64,000 nucleotides of DNA from Grammothele lineata (lineage: Eukaryota; Basidiomycota; Agaricomycetes; Polyporales; Polyporaceae). Every line of letters begins with the position of its first letter. Position 1 is the stretch's first letter. Of this stretch, positions 1-12,047 are shown in pieces. The stretch is from the NCBI GenBank assembly GCA_002150815.3, contig NDFF03000011.1:744001-808000 (forward strand), read 5' to 3'. The position numbers and the translations under genes are program-made. Under the pieces are notes generated by a model. It was not told the origin of the DNA and searched no databases. It saw only the letters and a list, made by a program, of their open reading frames with translations.

Positions 1-1187
1 CCAACTGCAAGCCAAGACGTCAGCTTCCCATCCGTGCGGAAGAAGTTCCGCCGGACGAACAAGTAGCAAATGCCTGCAAGTGTGTTCTTCTCGGTTTCGT
101 ACATCAGAGTGTTGAGTAGCATTATGACTGCGATCGCGTCAGCATTCCCCGGCTATGCGCCACATGCAGTAGAGCGCACCAAAGATCATAGCATAGGCCC
201 AGGTACCGTCTCGCATGAGCGTGAGCATGATGGACTGCTTGCGGATCTGCCCAAACATGGAACCGAATTTCACCAGCGTGAGCGCAAACAGGCATGTCTC
301 GAAGGCCAGGGAGATCGTCCTAGCATGTACAGCCGTGGTCAGCATGAGAACGAAAGCTTGGCCATGGAAGTCAGGAAAGACTATTTACCAGTACGAAGGG
401 AAGAGTTTGGGCGTAGACGTAATGAGACACCCTGGAGTGAACTCGAATTGTGGGACGGCGATAACGAGTACGGTGCACATCGCCGCGACTTCCACCGCGA
501 AGAGGATGAAAACTGCCGCGATGACGAGCCGATGGCGGTTGAACATGACATATACTAGGGACGAGCATGAGTCGACGTTGGTTGAGCATGTACAGCGACT
601 TGGAGAGGGAGCAACGCACTGCGCACGATGAGGACAATCTCGACAGCAACGGTGAGCGTCTCGTTCAAGCCGTTCTCAAAGGCGATCCAGGAGCGGCACT
701 GCGCTGTGGTCCACACATGTCCTGCGGTACCGACCAACGTCAAGATGGATCTGGTAACAAGTGTTCCGTTAGCATAGAAGTCTGCTGCGTCGCAGGAGAT
801 AGTTACCCTTGCGCAAGATACGGAGCATGTCGAATGAAGAGGTAGATCCACTTTACCCACGTATTAGGCCCCCTACCCAAGGTATTCAAGGTGAGTACTA
901 ACACCACTGTCTCACTGACAATCGTGTGCCGACCTACCACCAGATGTATTCTATCTGACTCATATTCGTGTCAGCTCTAAAGCAACACCAATTATCAGTT
1001 GTATGCACGTACCTCTTTGTCGAGATTGATCAGTACGTCCCATACCAAAAACGCAATGGCAGAGCACGCGAGGTCTGATGTTACTAGAAATAAATGGTTA
1101 TACAATAGTCAATACTTTGCAAACGTCCCGCTCACCAATCCCATACGAGTCTGCGCGAGGCCCGAGGACGTGGACAAGAGTTCTCAT
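1..1187 (-). CDS. DUF6533 multi-pass membrane protein, copy 1 (3' end beyond window)
   Basis: Coding exons in order: 1136-1187, 1013-1083, 938-954, 807-872, 620-750, 389-554, 180-319, 61-127 and the first 4 nt of the next at 1-4. All joins keep frame, so the gene looks intact but is cut by the window edge. The start is the ATG at 1185-1187 (MRTLVHVLGPRADSYG), equivalent to the start of the neighbouring copy. The second exon ends in WDVLINLDKE and the third is only 17 nt (IEYIW), the hallmark of the DUF6533 N-terminal domain of basidiomycete membrane proteins. Hydrophobic helices follow. The family has no established function; a plasma-membrane sensor or receptor-like role is sometimes guessed. 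It is a tandem duplicate of the gene at 2360-3817. Confidence 0.8.
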
Positions 1188-2000
1188 CTACTGAGCTTAG
1201 AGACTGTAGAGGGGCGTTGCGGTGCCGGAGGCAGGGATAGCCTGCAAGGACTCTTACGATAAGAGCGACTTCGAGCATCTGGAATGTCCACTACCAGTGG
1301 TTGATATACGTCCGCAGCTCCCAGTAGACATCAGGTTTAGACAGAACTTTGTAAGAGACCGCAGACTCTATCAGGCCACCGATGGCAGACTGGAGAACAC
1401 GACGCCAGTTGTCCAGTCATACGGCAGTATTAAGGTACAGCCTGATCTGTCCGCCAACGTCATGTCCTAGAGAGAGGCTGACATAGATCCGTCGGGCGAC
1501 TTGAAGTCGGGAGAGTTGCGAGGTCCACGTTCCGACAGAAGCCACTGAAGCCTGCACCGGACGTCGCGCAGCGACAACTTGAAGGGATCGCTTGGCCGCT
1601 TCTTCGAGTGTGTGTTCCTTTTTTGAGGACGCTCGAGCTCGTGTGCAGAGATCAGTGTACCACGATATCGTGGGTTATCGCGACCCCGATGCTGTCTTGG
1701 TTGACCAGAGATCGTTGCAACTCGCTAAAGCGCGTGCTTACTGGTGACTATACCAACTTCGAGTCGGACAGAGGCATGCAGCGGCTTGTGACCAAGGTAG
1801 AAAGCACATATAGCACGCGTATATGTGGAGACATGGATAAGAGAAAGCAAATACAATGTAGCTGCTCAGTATGTGGATGAGGCTGGGGACTCTGAACTTT
1901 GAAGAAGCTGCTTGACTCACTTCGACCGGTGGCCGCGTGCTATTACAGTAGGTTTAAGTTGGTTACGTAATGATTATCGGCATTCTCGAGCTCGACTCCG
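1..2000. repeat. Left unit of the DUF6533 tandem duplication
   Basis: Alignment by eye: the segment from 1 to about 2000 matches about 2623 to about 5130 at an offset of roughly 2.63 kb across the gene, drifting to about 3.1 kb upstream because of insertions. Exon lengths are identical for every coding exon visible in both copies. Similarity continues into the upstream DNA, for example around 1920-1990 against 5050-5130. Confidence 0.7.
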
Positions 2001-2359
2001 AACTGATGTAAAGTATCTTCGACGGCAACCTCCCCGTCCGGGTCCCAGTCAATATAAAATGGTCGCATCGAGCAGCTGGAAAATATAGTGCGGGGGGTGC
2101 GCCATGAGGTCGTATGAGACTGCTAATAGCGTTTCTTGAGCCGCAGTGGTTCTAAGGCCGTAATTCAGCGCTCCGCCGGGCTATTACTGTTGATCGTGAG
2201 ATCGACCACGAGTCCCCGATGAACCTAGACATCCGGAGTTACGAGACATTGCGTGAGGCCCGGGTCTGGGCCGATCGCGAGCGAGGTATCATACAATCTG
2301 CGCCGTACATGGTCGGACTTCCTATAGTCTGGTCGTCTACTAAAGAAATGTGTACTAAG
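1188..2359. other. Intergenic, no supported gene
   Basis: This is the upstream region of DUF6533 copy 1 and the downstream region of copy 2. Short open frames exist, but none has recognisable domains or splice partners. Much of 1188-2000 is a diverged duplicate of 3818-5130, so it is probably promoter and flanking DNA copied with the gene. Confidence 0.5.
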
Positions 2360-3817
2360 TCATACCCGGGACATATCCGTGAGCTCAATGGTGGTATCTG
2401 GAGCGAAATCTTGCAGGGCCACAAAGCGGAGGCCTGTGATTGGCGGAGAAGAGGTCGTTATATGTGAAGCGGACGTAGGCAGGGTGGAGGTATAGCGCGG
2501 GTTCATGGCCAGTTCTCGGAGGTTCAAGAGGACGTGTGAACCCTATCACGTTAGCTTTAAGTTTGTTACAAGCAGCCAAGACTCGAAGATGAGACTTACC
2601 GCAAAGGACATAATAGACAGTTCCCAACTGCAAGTCAAGACGTCAGCCCCGTATCCACCCGCAAGAACCACCACTACAGAAGGACCAGACGAACAAGTAG
2701 CAGATCCCCGCGAGGGTGTTCTTCTCGATTTCGTACATCAGAGTGTTGAGTAGCATTATGACTGTGATAGCGTCAGCGTCCCTCAGACGTATGTCAGAAG
2801 TAGTGCAGCGCGCACCGAAAATGATAGCATAGGCCCAAGTGCCGTCTCGCATGAGCGTCAGCATGATAGACTGCTTGCGAATCTGTCCCAACAAAGAGCC
2901 AAACTTCACGAGTGTGAGCGCAAAGAGGCATGTTTCGAAGGCTAGAGAGATGGTCCTAGTATGCACGACGGCATGGTCAGTACGTGGACAAGAGCATAGC
3001 CTTTGAAGTGGGGATAGTGTCCTGACCAGTACGAGGGGAAGAGCTTGGGCGTAGACGTGATGAGGCACCCTGAAGTGAACTCAATCTGGGGGACTGCAAT
3101 GGCAAGGACAGTGCACATGGCTGCCACTTCTGCCGCGAAGAGAACATAAACTGCCATGATGACAAGCCGGTGGCGGTTGAACATGGCGTAGACTAGGGAC
3201 GGCTATAAGCTGATACTAAATGTGTGAAACCGCTAGAGGATGGGCGACGCACTGCGTACGATGAGGACGACCTCGACAGCAACAGTGAGCACTTCGTTCA
3301 AGCCGAGCTCATATGCGATCCAAGAGCGGCACTGCGCAGTACTCCAGACATGTCCCGCGGAACCGACCAAGGTCAAGATGGACCTACAGGACCCAGGTGT
3401 GCTGTCAGAATGAAAGCATGCCAAATCGTAGATAACATTTACCCTTGGGCGAGATATGGAACATGTCGAATGAAGAGGTAGATCCACTTCACCCACGTAT
3501 TTGGCCCCCTACGTGAAGCACGTACTAAGGTGAGTAACCTGCTCCCTGACGGACATGTGTCGACCTACCACCAGATGTACTCCACCTGATCGGTATTCAT
3601 GTTAGCGTTAAGTCAAACGGGATGTCAGTTGTATGCACGTACCTCCTTGTCGAGATTGATCAGTACGTCCCATACCAAAAACGCGGTGGCGGCACACGCC
3701 AGGTCTGACGTTACTGGGAACAAATGGTCACGCGACAGTCAGTGCTCGGTCAACGTCCCACTCACCGATCCCATACGAGTCCGCCCGAGGCTCGAGGACG
3801 CGGACAGCTGATCTCAT
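2360..3817 (-). CDS. DUF6533 multi-pass membrane protein, copy 2
   Basis: Ten coding exons: 3766-3817, 3643-3713, 3569-3585, 3443-3508, 3253-3383, 3027-3192, 2816-2955, 2695-2761, 2600-2627, 2360-2542. They total 921 nt (306 aa), with each phase checked. Product: N-terminal DUF6533 signature (WDVLINLDKE, VEYIW), then PNTWVKWIYLF, a helix ending VLTVAVEVVLIVR, and further hydrophobic helices, ending in a polar cytoplasmic-type tail after GSHVLLNLRELA. This tail start is shared with the third paralog at 8473-9964. Seven membrane segments are likely. Function is unknown for the family. Two short minus-strand open frames here overlap in different frames and suggest a pseudogene, but spliced the gene is complete. 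Confidence 0.85.
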
Positions 3818-5130
3818 TGACTGAGCTTGGGGATCGTAGAGGGGCGTTGCGGTGCAGGGGGCAGGGGTAGCCCTGCAAGGGCTATTGCGATAAGGACGGC
3901 CTGAGGCATTTCGAATGACCGTTGCCCGCGGTTGTTATACGTCTGCAGCTCCCAGCGGAGACCGGGTTTGGACAAGAAGCCGCATAAATCAGGCCACCGA
4001 TTGGCACGCTTCTGAACACGGCACCGGTTGTGCGGTCATACGGCGGCGCTGACTCGGTACAGCCCGGCCTGTCCGTCTGTCTTTTAACGTCATGTCGGAG
4101 ACAGAGGTTGACGTAGACCCATTGGGCGACTTGAAGTCGGGAGAGTTGTGAGGGCTACGTGAGCCTGCGGATGAGGGCGACAACCCCGGTGTCGACGATG
4201 ACATACGTGGGCGGGGACTGCGGCGCATGATCTTCGCAGCAGAAGCCTGCACGACGTCGCGCGGCGACGAGCGTTCGCTTGGCTGCTTCTTCGAGCGCGA
4301 GTTTCTTCTCGGGCGCGCTGGAGCACCAGCGAGGAGATCGACGACCGCGCCGCAACATCGTCTCCTACTTTTGCGTCCCCCATGCTGAGAAGCGGCAGTG
4401 CGAGTAATCGACTCGTGCGTACTATTGCGACGGTGTGCTTCAAAGGATCAACTTCGAGTCGGATACAGGATGGAGCGGCGGTGAGCGGGGCATGTAAGGC
4501 CTCATGACCAGGGTAGAAGGCACATATTAGAACACGGACAGGAGAAAGCAAGGGTAAATGACGTGGCTCGTATGTTGCGGAGACTCCGAGGAAGCCTTTG
4601 AGAACTATGGTGCACGTCACTTAGACGCCGCCAACTTTGGACAGCATTACGTAAGCGGCAAAAGCCAAGGGAGATGGGCACTTGCCATCTGGTCGGTCAC
4701 GAAAATCTTCGAAAAAGAGTGTAAACCCTTTCTAATAGTGCCTCGTTGTAAACGCATGAAGTTTAGAGGAAGCTACGTGCATAGACACAAGCAAAAGTGA
4801 GCGGGTCAGCTCGCCGCACTGATACTCCGGTACTGGGCGCTTATCATATATGGTAGTGGCGGCAAAATCGGAAATGTCAACTCGGTCAATTTTGAAGGTA
4901 TCAAAAATCCCTCTTGTAGAATTGTTCCTACATCAATTCTAAGCACTTCTACAAGAGGAATAAGAAATCCGGCATGTTTTGGGCACTCTGGGATTGGTGT
5001 TCAAAGTTGGTGGCGTCTAATTGACGTGCACCATAGCGCTTGGATACACCGCTTTGAGCCTTTGACCGGTAGTCGCGTGCCATTACACAATCTGTATTAC
5101 ATAATGTTTATCGAGATTTTCAACTCCGAA
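2623..5130. repeat. Right unit of the DUF6533 tandem duplication
   Basis: Partner of the segment at the left edge. It contains DUF6533 copy 2 up to exon 9 plus about 1.3 kb of upstream DNA. The junction with the left unit falls near 2600-2630, where the first bases of the window (inside copy 1 exon 9 and its preceding intron) recur. Confidence 0.65.
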
Positions 5131-5596
5131 TTCTTGTTATCCTTGACCTCGGCCTCGATGTATTGACTGTTACGGGCTGATTCGCAGTAATTTCCGGCGC
5201 GAATGTACTGGGGTTGAGCCATACTCAGTGGTGAGTACGATCTGCTCGAAGCTCCATCCAATATCGATCACCGCTCATCCAACGCAAACGGTAAATCTTA
5301 GAGTTAGCACCTGCTGTTCATCCGCGCAACTACCGCACAACAAGCACTCGACATTGGACAAGATGACGACGGGTCGTTGATGAACGGCTTCCTAGTGTGT
5401 CTTTATCAACTCAACAACAAGGCATGACGGCGCCCAATCCGCAAACGTGCGCTGATAACGTCACGCATGTGGCCTTCCTGCAACAATCATTATGCCGATG
5501 TTTTAGTTTAGTTTTCTAGGTACTCGGCGATACCGAAGATTGCATGTAAGGCCGCCAAGCGCCGTTGTTGAACATCCTTCGTGGTCTTCAGCCAAC
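3818..5596. other. Intergenic, mostly duplicated flank
   Basis: Upstream DNA of DUF6533 copy 2, then the 5' flank of the glycosidase gene. Open frames on both strands (for example minus 4090-4620) lack recognisable domains. From about 4800 the sequence is AT-richer than its surroundings and carries a short inverted repeat at 4910-4958. Confidence 0.5.
4910..4958. repeat. Perfect 12-bp inverted repeat with 25-nt spacer
   Basis: The left arm CCTCTTGTAGAA (4910-4921) is the exact reverse complement of 4947-4958. It could form a hairpin or be a remnant of a small non-autonomous element. No target-site duplication was identified. Confidence 0.6.
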
Positions 5597-7982
5597 ATGT
5601 CCTTCCGGGCGACGCTCCTCGCTGCCCTGTCCATTGGCTTTGCGGCTGGCGCGGTCAACACCTCGGCTTCTGCCGGCAGCCTGGAAGGCATTTATGCGCT
5701 GGCAAAAAGGCGCCTTCCGGACCACGCCCACGCGAAGTTCTCGTTCTCCCTCGCGGATGGCGAAGGTGACGCGTTCGTGATTTCTGACACGAAGAACAAC
5801 GGGATCCACGTCGAGTGCACGACAGTCAACGCCTGCGCCCGCGGTTTGTACCAGTCAGTTTGCGTTTCACCTTGTATCGGAATATCAGACTAACAGTCCA
5901 ACAGATACCTGACGGAATTCGCAGGCACCGACATTTGGTGGACCGGTTCCCGTCTGGACAATCTTCCTGTGCACCTTCCCAAGGTCGGAGAGCCTGTCAA
6001 AGGAGAAGCTATCGTGCCATACAGGTACAGATGGCTGCAAATATGCTTCTTGTAACTTGATCAGCTGAGTTGACACGTCTATATGGTATCGCAGGTACCA
6101 CTTCAACACGGTCACTTTCAGCTATACCGCCGCCTTCTGGGACTTCGAACAATGGGAGCTCGAGCTCGACTGGCTCGCTCTCCGGGGCGTCAACCTTCCG
6201 CTAGCATGGGTCGGGAACGAATATATCCTCGTGGAGACCTTCCGGTCTGTCGGCCTCACCGACGCCGACATCGCGACGTTCCTCTCTGGGCCCGCATTCC
6301 AGGCGTGGAACCGCTTTGGCAATCTCCAGGGCAGTTGGGGCGGCGATCTTCCCACCCAGTGGATCAACGATCAGTTCGCGCTCCAGAAGCAGCTCGTTAA
6401 ACGCATGGTCGAGCTGGGTATTACACCGGTCCTCCCGTCCTTCACTGGTTTCGTCCCCCGCGCGCTCGCAGAACTCTATCCCAACGCTTCCATCATCGTC
6501 GGCGACCAGTGGAGCGGTTTCCCCACCTCCTTGACCAACGACTCGTTCTTGGAGCCGTTCGATCCGCTCTTCTCCAAGATGCAAAACACCTTCATCTCGC
6601 TGCAGCGTGAGGCGTACGGCGACGTCTCGCACATCTATACCCTTGACCAGTACAACGAAATCGACCCGTCCAGCGGTGACCTCGACTACCTGGCCAACGT
6701 GACTGCCAACACCATCTCTGCCCTCCGAGCCGCCGACCCCGAGGCGGTATGGCTCATGCAGGGCTGGTTGTTCTTCAGCAGCTCGTCGTTCTGGACCGTG
6801 GATCGCATCGAGGCGTATCTCGGCGGTGTTCCCGACAGTGACAGCATGATTATCCTGGACCTGTACTCGGAAGCTCAGCCGCAGTGGGAGCGCACCTCCT
6901 CGTACTTCGGCAAGCCATGGGTCTGGTGTCAACTGCACGATTATGGAGGCAACATGGGCATGGAGGGAAATCTCACCGCGATCACTCAAGGTCCTCTCGC
7001 CGCGCTCAACAGTGCAGACAGCAGCATGAGGGGCATGGGACTGACGATGGAAGGTCAAGAAGGGAACGAGATCGTCTACGACGTTCTTCTCGACCAGGCA
7101 TGGTCCGCAACACCCCTTAACCTCACCGCCTACGTCGACTCCTGGGTTGCACGTCGGTACAACGTCAAAGGGACGCTTCCGACCACCGCGATCGCCGCAT
7201 GGCATATTCTGGCTACAACGGTATACAATAACGCGGACCCGAACTCTCAGGCAACCGTCAAGAGCATCTTCGAGCTGTCGCCCGCGGTCACTGGTCTTAC
7301 CGGTCGCGGTGGCCATCATCCAACGGTTATCTCCTACGACACCAACAGTACGATTGTTCCCGCGCTCAAGGATCTTCTCGCCGCGGCCAAGGCACAACCG
7401 CTCCTCAAACGCATCCCCGAGTTCCAGTACGACGTCGTAGATGTCACGCGTCAACTGCTCTCGAACCGCTTCGTGGAGTACTACAACGTCCTCGACGGCG
7501 CGTTTAACTCGAGCAGCGTGTCCGCGGATGCCGTGCGCTCCGCGGGGGCGCCCGTCCTTGCCCTCCTAGACGACATCGATGCGCTCCTCGCGACCGACGA
7601 GAACTTCCTTCTCAGTAACTGGATCTCCGACGCGCGCCGTTGGGCGCACGGAAATGCGTCCTACGCCGCGTACCTCGAGTTCAACGCGCGCAACCAGATT
7701 ACGCTATGGGGCCCCTCCGGCCAGATCAACGATTACGCGTCGAAGCAGTGGGCCGGCCTCGTCCGTACGTACTACAAGCCGCGTTGGTCTGCATTCGTCG
7801 ACGCCCTCGCGGACGCGAAGGCCTCCGGCGCGTCCTTCAATACGACCGCCTTCCAGGCAAAGATGATCACTCTCGGTCAGGCGTGGAGCAACGGCACGTG
7901 GGGCACCGGCGAGGGCGAGCACTGGGGCGTGCAGGGAAGCACCTGGACGGTGGTCGAGAAGTTGGTGGCAAAGTACGCGTAA
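5597..7982 (+). CDS. Secreted alpha-N-acetylglucosaminidase (GH89, NAGLU family)
   Basis: Exons 5597-5853, 5905-6024 and 6095-7982 give 754 aa; human NAGLU is 743 aa. The ATG at 5597 is chosen over the upstream in-frame ATG at 5540 because it begins a typical signal peptide (MSFRATLLAALSIGFAAG). The enzyme removes terminal alpha-linked N-acetylglucosamine from glycans. The GH89 core is clear: GVNLPLAWVGNE, then YNEIDP with the acid/base Glu near residue 314, the VWLMQGWLF segment, WCQLHDYGGNMG, and TMEGQEGNE with the second catalytic Glu near residue 445. These match human E316 and E446 in position. Several NxS/T sites fit a glycosylated exported protein. Expected location: secreted or vacuolar. 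It stands alone, so the context gives no pathway. Confidence 0.93.
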
Positions 7983-8410
7983 TCTTGGCCGGTATGCTGG
8001 GCGTCCCACAAGGCTGTACGCAGCCCGTGGTGGCGTTATGCCCGAAAGGGCAGGGCGTCGTGGCGCTGTGCTGCTTCCCTTGCTCACGCCGTGGCGTCCG
8101 CGCTGCCGCCTATGGGGATCGTCTTCGTATGAAACGCTTCCATGCTAATCATCATGATCGTGACCATTCTTCTTTGTGTCGGAGTTCTCCGTGGTTCCTT
8201 CTGAAAGCTTTCTCCTCCATTCCGCCACCGTCCACGGAGGGCCGGTCGGACATTGATCTCAACACGTTGCGCAATCGCACGGTCGGATTCTGCAGGGCGC
8301 GGTGCGTTATCTTCAGAGCTATGTCATTGGAACAGCCTTCTGACCAAAAATTCTTCTGTCACTAATCTTAGTTGTGGCTTCGTAACTTCCCACCTCTTGC
8401 AATGCCCACG

Positions 8411-8416
8411 TATAAA
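8411..8416 (+). promoter_or_regulatory. TATA box of the third DUF6533 gene
   Basis: TATAAA lies 57 bp upstream of the ATG at 8473, a usual distance for a fungal core promoter. Confidence 0.5.
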
Positions 8417-8472
8417 TCACGCCCGCCCTCTGAGACGACAACGCCTCATTCTTTGAGCCGTCGCTGACCTCC

Positions 8473-9964
8473 ATGACTGATACTCGCGTGAACGACTTCA
8501 TGTCCCTAGCAGAGGTTGTGAACTCGTACGATATTGGTGAGCTAGAGGGCGTACTCTTACGAGAGACGTGATTATACTCACCTGACGCCTGTCGTTTTCC
8601 AGTCGCCAAAGTTGGTGTGTCCGCAACAGCAGTCATCGGGTGGGATGTTATAATCAACATTGACAAGGAGGTATGCAGGGAGGAGGGAGTACCGTCGTAT
8701 GCCATTTTCTCATAAAGTTTCCTGGCAGGTTAAATATATCTGGCAGTGAGCCCGTACCTCATCTGAGTCCAGTGAGCAGCTGACCACCATCGTTGTGAGG
8801 TAGAGGCCCGAATACATGGCCCAAGTGGGCTTATCTCTCCATCCGTCATCTGCCATGGATGATTGAAGGGTGAGGAACCTCTTTGAAGGACTGGGCAATC
8901 TGAATGTCGAGCATTTCACAGATCTCTAGTGGGACTGTTCAACGGCGGCCGTGTCTGGGGAGTGAGCGGATGCAAAGCTATTCTAGTGTATCAACTTGTG
9001 GCCATGGAGATACTCACGATCGCCGTCGAAGCCGTCCTCATCGTTCGAAGTACGTACCCTTTCGTCCATCTGTGGGTTTCTAACATAATGATTCACGCAT
9101 GGAATTCTCACAGTCTACGCAATGTTCAACCGCAGCAAGGCCGTCCTTACTGCTGTGTGCATTCTTTATGCTGGGGAGATCGCGGCGATGTGTGCTATCC
9201 TCGCCATCACCCTGCCCAAGTTTGAGTTCACGTCACAATGCCTTATCACGGTCACTCCTACGTTGTTCCCTCCATACTGGTGAGATCACGTGCTTCACAC
9301 GTCCAAGAACGTTTTCTAACTCGCCACAAAGGTCGATTTCCTTGGCTTTCGAGACCATCCTCTTCGCGCTTACTCTCGTGAAGTTCTACACTGCGTTTCC
9401 GATTATTCGGAAGCAGTCAATCCTCTTCACCCTCGTGCGCGATGGGACATGGGCGTTCGCTATTATCTTTGGTATGTGTGTCTTCGTGCTTCATACCGGA
9501 TATCAGGTTCATGCTCATGTATACTCAGTGATCATGTTGGTCAACACTCTCATGTACCTGTTAGAGCATAACTCTTTCGCCGGAATTTGTTACTTGTGCG
9601 CATGCCTACTTCCCTGATCTCCCTGTACGCTGACTAATGCATGCCAGCTGGGAAATGTCAATCATGTCCTTCGCTGTCAGTATATTCTTTCGGGAAGGAG
9701 TCTGGTCATCCAGCAGACCGATACTGATCTCGGATGCAGGGATCACACGTCCTCCTCAATCTCCGAAGATTGGCGATGAAACCTCCAGGGTATCAAACCA
9801 CCACCACACGCCTTCAAATGTCCGAGCTCAGCACTGGAGTACGTTTTGCCACCGTTGGAGAGAGCGGTGGCACTGTGAGCACAGGTCAATCCCAGGGACA
9901 CTCGCACGGCACTCAAACAGGGTCGGATACCCTCGCCGGGTCAGATCCGGCGGTGCCAGTGTGA
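8473..9964 (+). CDS. DUF6533 multi-pass membrane protein, third paralog
   Basis: Ten coding exons: 8473-8536, 8603-8670, 8729-8745, 8804-8869, 8922-9049, 9114-9279, 9332-9471, 9529-9595, 9648-9675, 9740-9964. They give 322 aa. Exon phases match the two minus-strand paralogs throughout, including the 17-nt third exon and the 28-nt ninth exon. Diagnostic segments: GWDVIINIDKE, VKYIWQ, PNTWPKWAYLS, EILTIAVEAVLIVR and GSHVLLNLRRLA. About seven hydrophobic helices are followed by a polar Ser/Thr/Gly/His-rich tail of about 60 residues, probably cytoplasmic and the most divergent part. It is the opposite strand to the tandem pair and about 4.7 kb from it. Function is unknown. Confidence 0.87.
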
Positions 9965-10081
9965 GGAGGGTGAATACAGAACATCCACTACGTAACATAT
10001 GCTGTACTCTACTGGTAATCCCGGATCTCGTCCAAGTGCTTGTTAGAGATACATAACATCAGTTGTCTGTAGACGCTCATA

Positions 10082-10153
10082 GGGCATTTGGCACAGTGGT
10101 AGCGCGCACGCTTCGCATGCGTGAGGTCCAGAGTTCAATCCTCTGAATGTCCA
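10082..10153 (+). tRNA. tRNA-Ala (anticodon CGC)
   Basis: The 72-nt cloverleaf lacks an intron. The acceptor stem GGGCATT pairs with AATGTCC (one G-U) and is followed by discriminator A. Anticodon stem CACGC/GCGTG holds the loop TTCGCAT, so anticodon CGC reads GCG (Ala). The T arm has GTTCAATC. CCA is not encoded, as expected for a eukaryotic nuclear tRNA. Confidence 0.93.
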
Positions 10154-10409
10154 TTGTTTTTGCCTGACTTACATTCTATATTGCTTTCTGAGTAAAACAC
10201 TACCTTCTCCAGTTTCTAAGTGAGATTTAAGGCGGCCCGGAGGATCAATGTAAGTAACATGTCGGAGGGAGGAGAGGACTGCCGGAGGCTACGGCCGAAA
10301 GCGGAAGCAGAACCCGACGGGGCCAATCGGGAGCGCGTGATTCGCCGAGTCCGGTCTTGAGCAGGCGACGACCCCGCCGCTGCCCGTTCCCCAGTCCACA
10401 ACGCCCGCC

Positions 10410-11375
10410 ATGTCCTCCGCCCTCGCCCGCTCAGCGTTCAGCAGGAACGTCGCCGCCACCCTCGCGCGCAGGTCGCTGCGGCCACTCGCTGTCCAAGGTA
10501 CGTTGTCTCTACTCGACGCGTCTATGCGAAGCGTATCGTCATACCCCAGTGCGGGGTACCCGCGCCCGCATACAGTCCATGTTGAGGATGAAGGCTCATT
10601 TTTGTTTACAGCGAGGGGTGCGGCGGACAGCGCATACGTCCCTGGTGGTCGTGAGTACTGTCTCATCTCCTGCTGTTGCACCTTGTCTAACATATGGTTT
10701 GCAGCCATTTACAGGGGCACCGTAAACGACCCCACTCCCTTCCCTCCTCCCTCCAAGAGCCACGGATCCTACCACTGGGCATTCGAGCGCATTCTTTCCG
10801 CCGGTCTCGTTCCTCTCACCGTCGCCTCGTTTGTCACGAGCGGCACCAACTACCCCATCATCGACGGTCTCTTGGGCGTGAGCTTGATCATGCACAGTCA
10901 CATCGGGGTGAGTATTTGACTTTCTCTTTACCCATCCCCGCCTTCCATGACACCCTGTCTGCGTTTACTTCGCACTACAATTCCCTGCGCATCTGAAAAG
11001 CCATATACATACGTCCCGCACCCGACGCCTCGAGTCCCATGATCCCATGTGATTCCTAGCGCCCACCGGACATGCACTGACCAGCCCTAATCACACACAG
11101 TTCGACGCCCTCCTCGTCGACTACCTCCACCCGCGCAAGTTCCCCGTGCTCGGCCGTATCAGCACATGGGTCCTCCGCGCGACGACCGTCGGCGTCCTTG
11201 TCGGCGTCTACCAGTTTAACACGAACGACATCGGTGCGTACCCCCGCTACCCGCCCCGCGCCGGCTTCTTCTCTCTCCCTCGTCGTCGGCCTTTCGGGCT
11301 CCCAGCTGACATGCTCCTTCTCGTTCATTCTACGCAGGTCTCACGGAGCTTATCGCCAAGACGTGGCACGCATGA
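10410..11375 (+). CDS. SDH4: Succinate dehydrogenase membrane anchor subunit (CybS/Sdh4)
   Basis: Exons 10410-10497, 10612-10650, 10705-10907, 11101-11233, 11338-11375 give 166 aa. This is the small membrane anchor of mitochondrial complex II, which with the cytochrome b large subunit binds haem and ubiquinone. The N-terminus is a basic, Ser/Ala-rich presequence (MSSALARSAFSRNVAATLAR). The mature part contains GSYHWAFERILSAGLVPLT, a helix through NYPIIDGLLGVSLIMHSHIG with the haem-ligand-type His, FDALLVDYLHPRK carrying the family DY motif, and a last helix through LRATTVGVLVGVYQF. The last exon encodes only LTELIAKTWHA. A housekeeping gene; no neighbours belong to the respiratory chain. Confidence 0.93.
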
Positions 11376-12047
11376 GCACCCCCGCCGGGGACGGAACGGG
11401 GGTCTGGTTAGGAACCCGCTGCAGGCGTTTGTGCGGCCCTACGCGTCGACGTGGGTCGTAGAGCATGTAAATCCGCACGATTGTCCCGGTTTTCGTTCTG
11501 CAATCATAGCACCAAATGCATTACCGTCGACGTATGGTTGTCTTCTTCGACTACGCATTAACAGCAAGTCCGCGGTCACTCGAAAACGTCCAGCTAACCC
11601 AGCGTGACTCCGAATATCATGACACAGAATGTTTGAAGCACATCGAATGCTCAGAGAGTATCGTACAGATGTACATTCCAGACAGTACGACGGCCAGATA
11701 ATTACATGCACAGAGGCAGAGATGGTGATGTACACTTGATGATGCACGTACGTGAACGGGAGAATATACCGCGTCATTACATACCGTAAGGGGACTGTGT
11801 TGCTCCGAACGTCTATACGAGAACTCCATGAGACAGGATGAAAGGAAAAGGGGAAGAAAGGGGACGGTGAAAAAGACATGAGACGCATGAGTGAGTAGGA
11901 GAAAACATGAAGCGCAGGAACTGTTGTGCAGATAAATAGGGATGGAGATGTCGGCATGAACGAAAAGAGAGAAAAGAGAAAGCCATACGGGGGAACGCAA
12001 GACAGACAGAACGGTCCCTGGAAACCCAGAAAAAGACAAGAACACCC
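11376..12047. other. Intergenic between converging genes
   Basis: This holds the 3' flanks of SDH4 and the kinase-like gene. It is purine-rich towards 11820-12040. No gene seen. Confidence 0.5.

Noticed and set aside
2360..3817. DUF6533 fragments interpreted as pseudogene pieces
   Set aside because: Joining exons at canonical splice sites gives a complete 306-residue protein with phases matching the other paralogs.
6201..7454. 417-codon minus-strand open frame inside the GH89 gene
   Set aside because: It is an antisense shadow of GC-rich coding sequence; the plus strand has clear GH89 motifs and no domain is visible in the shadow.
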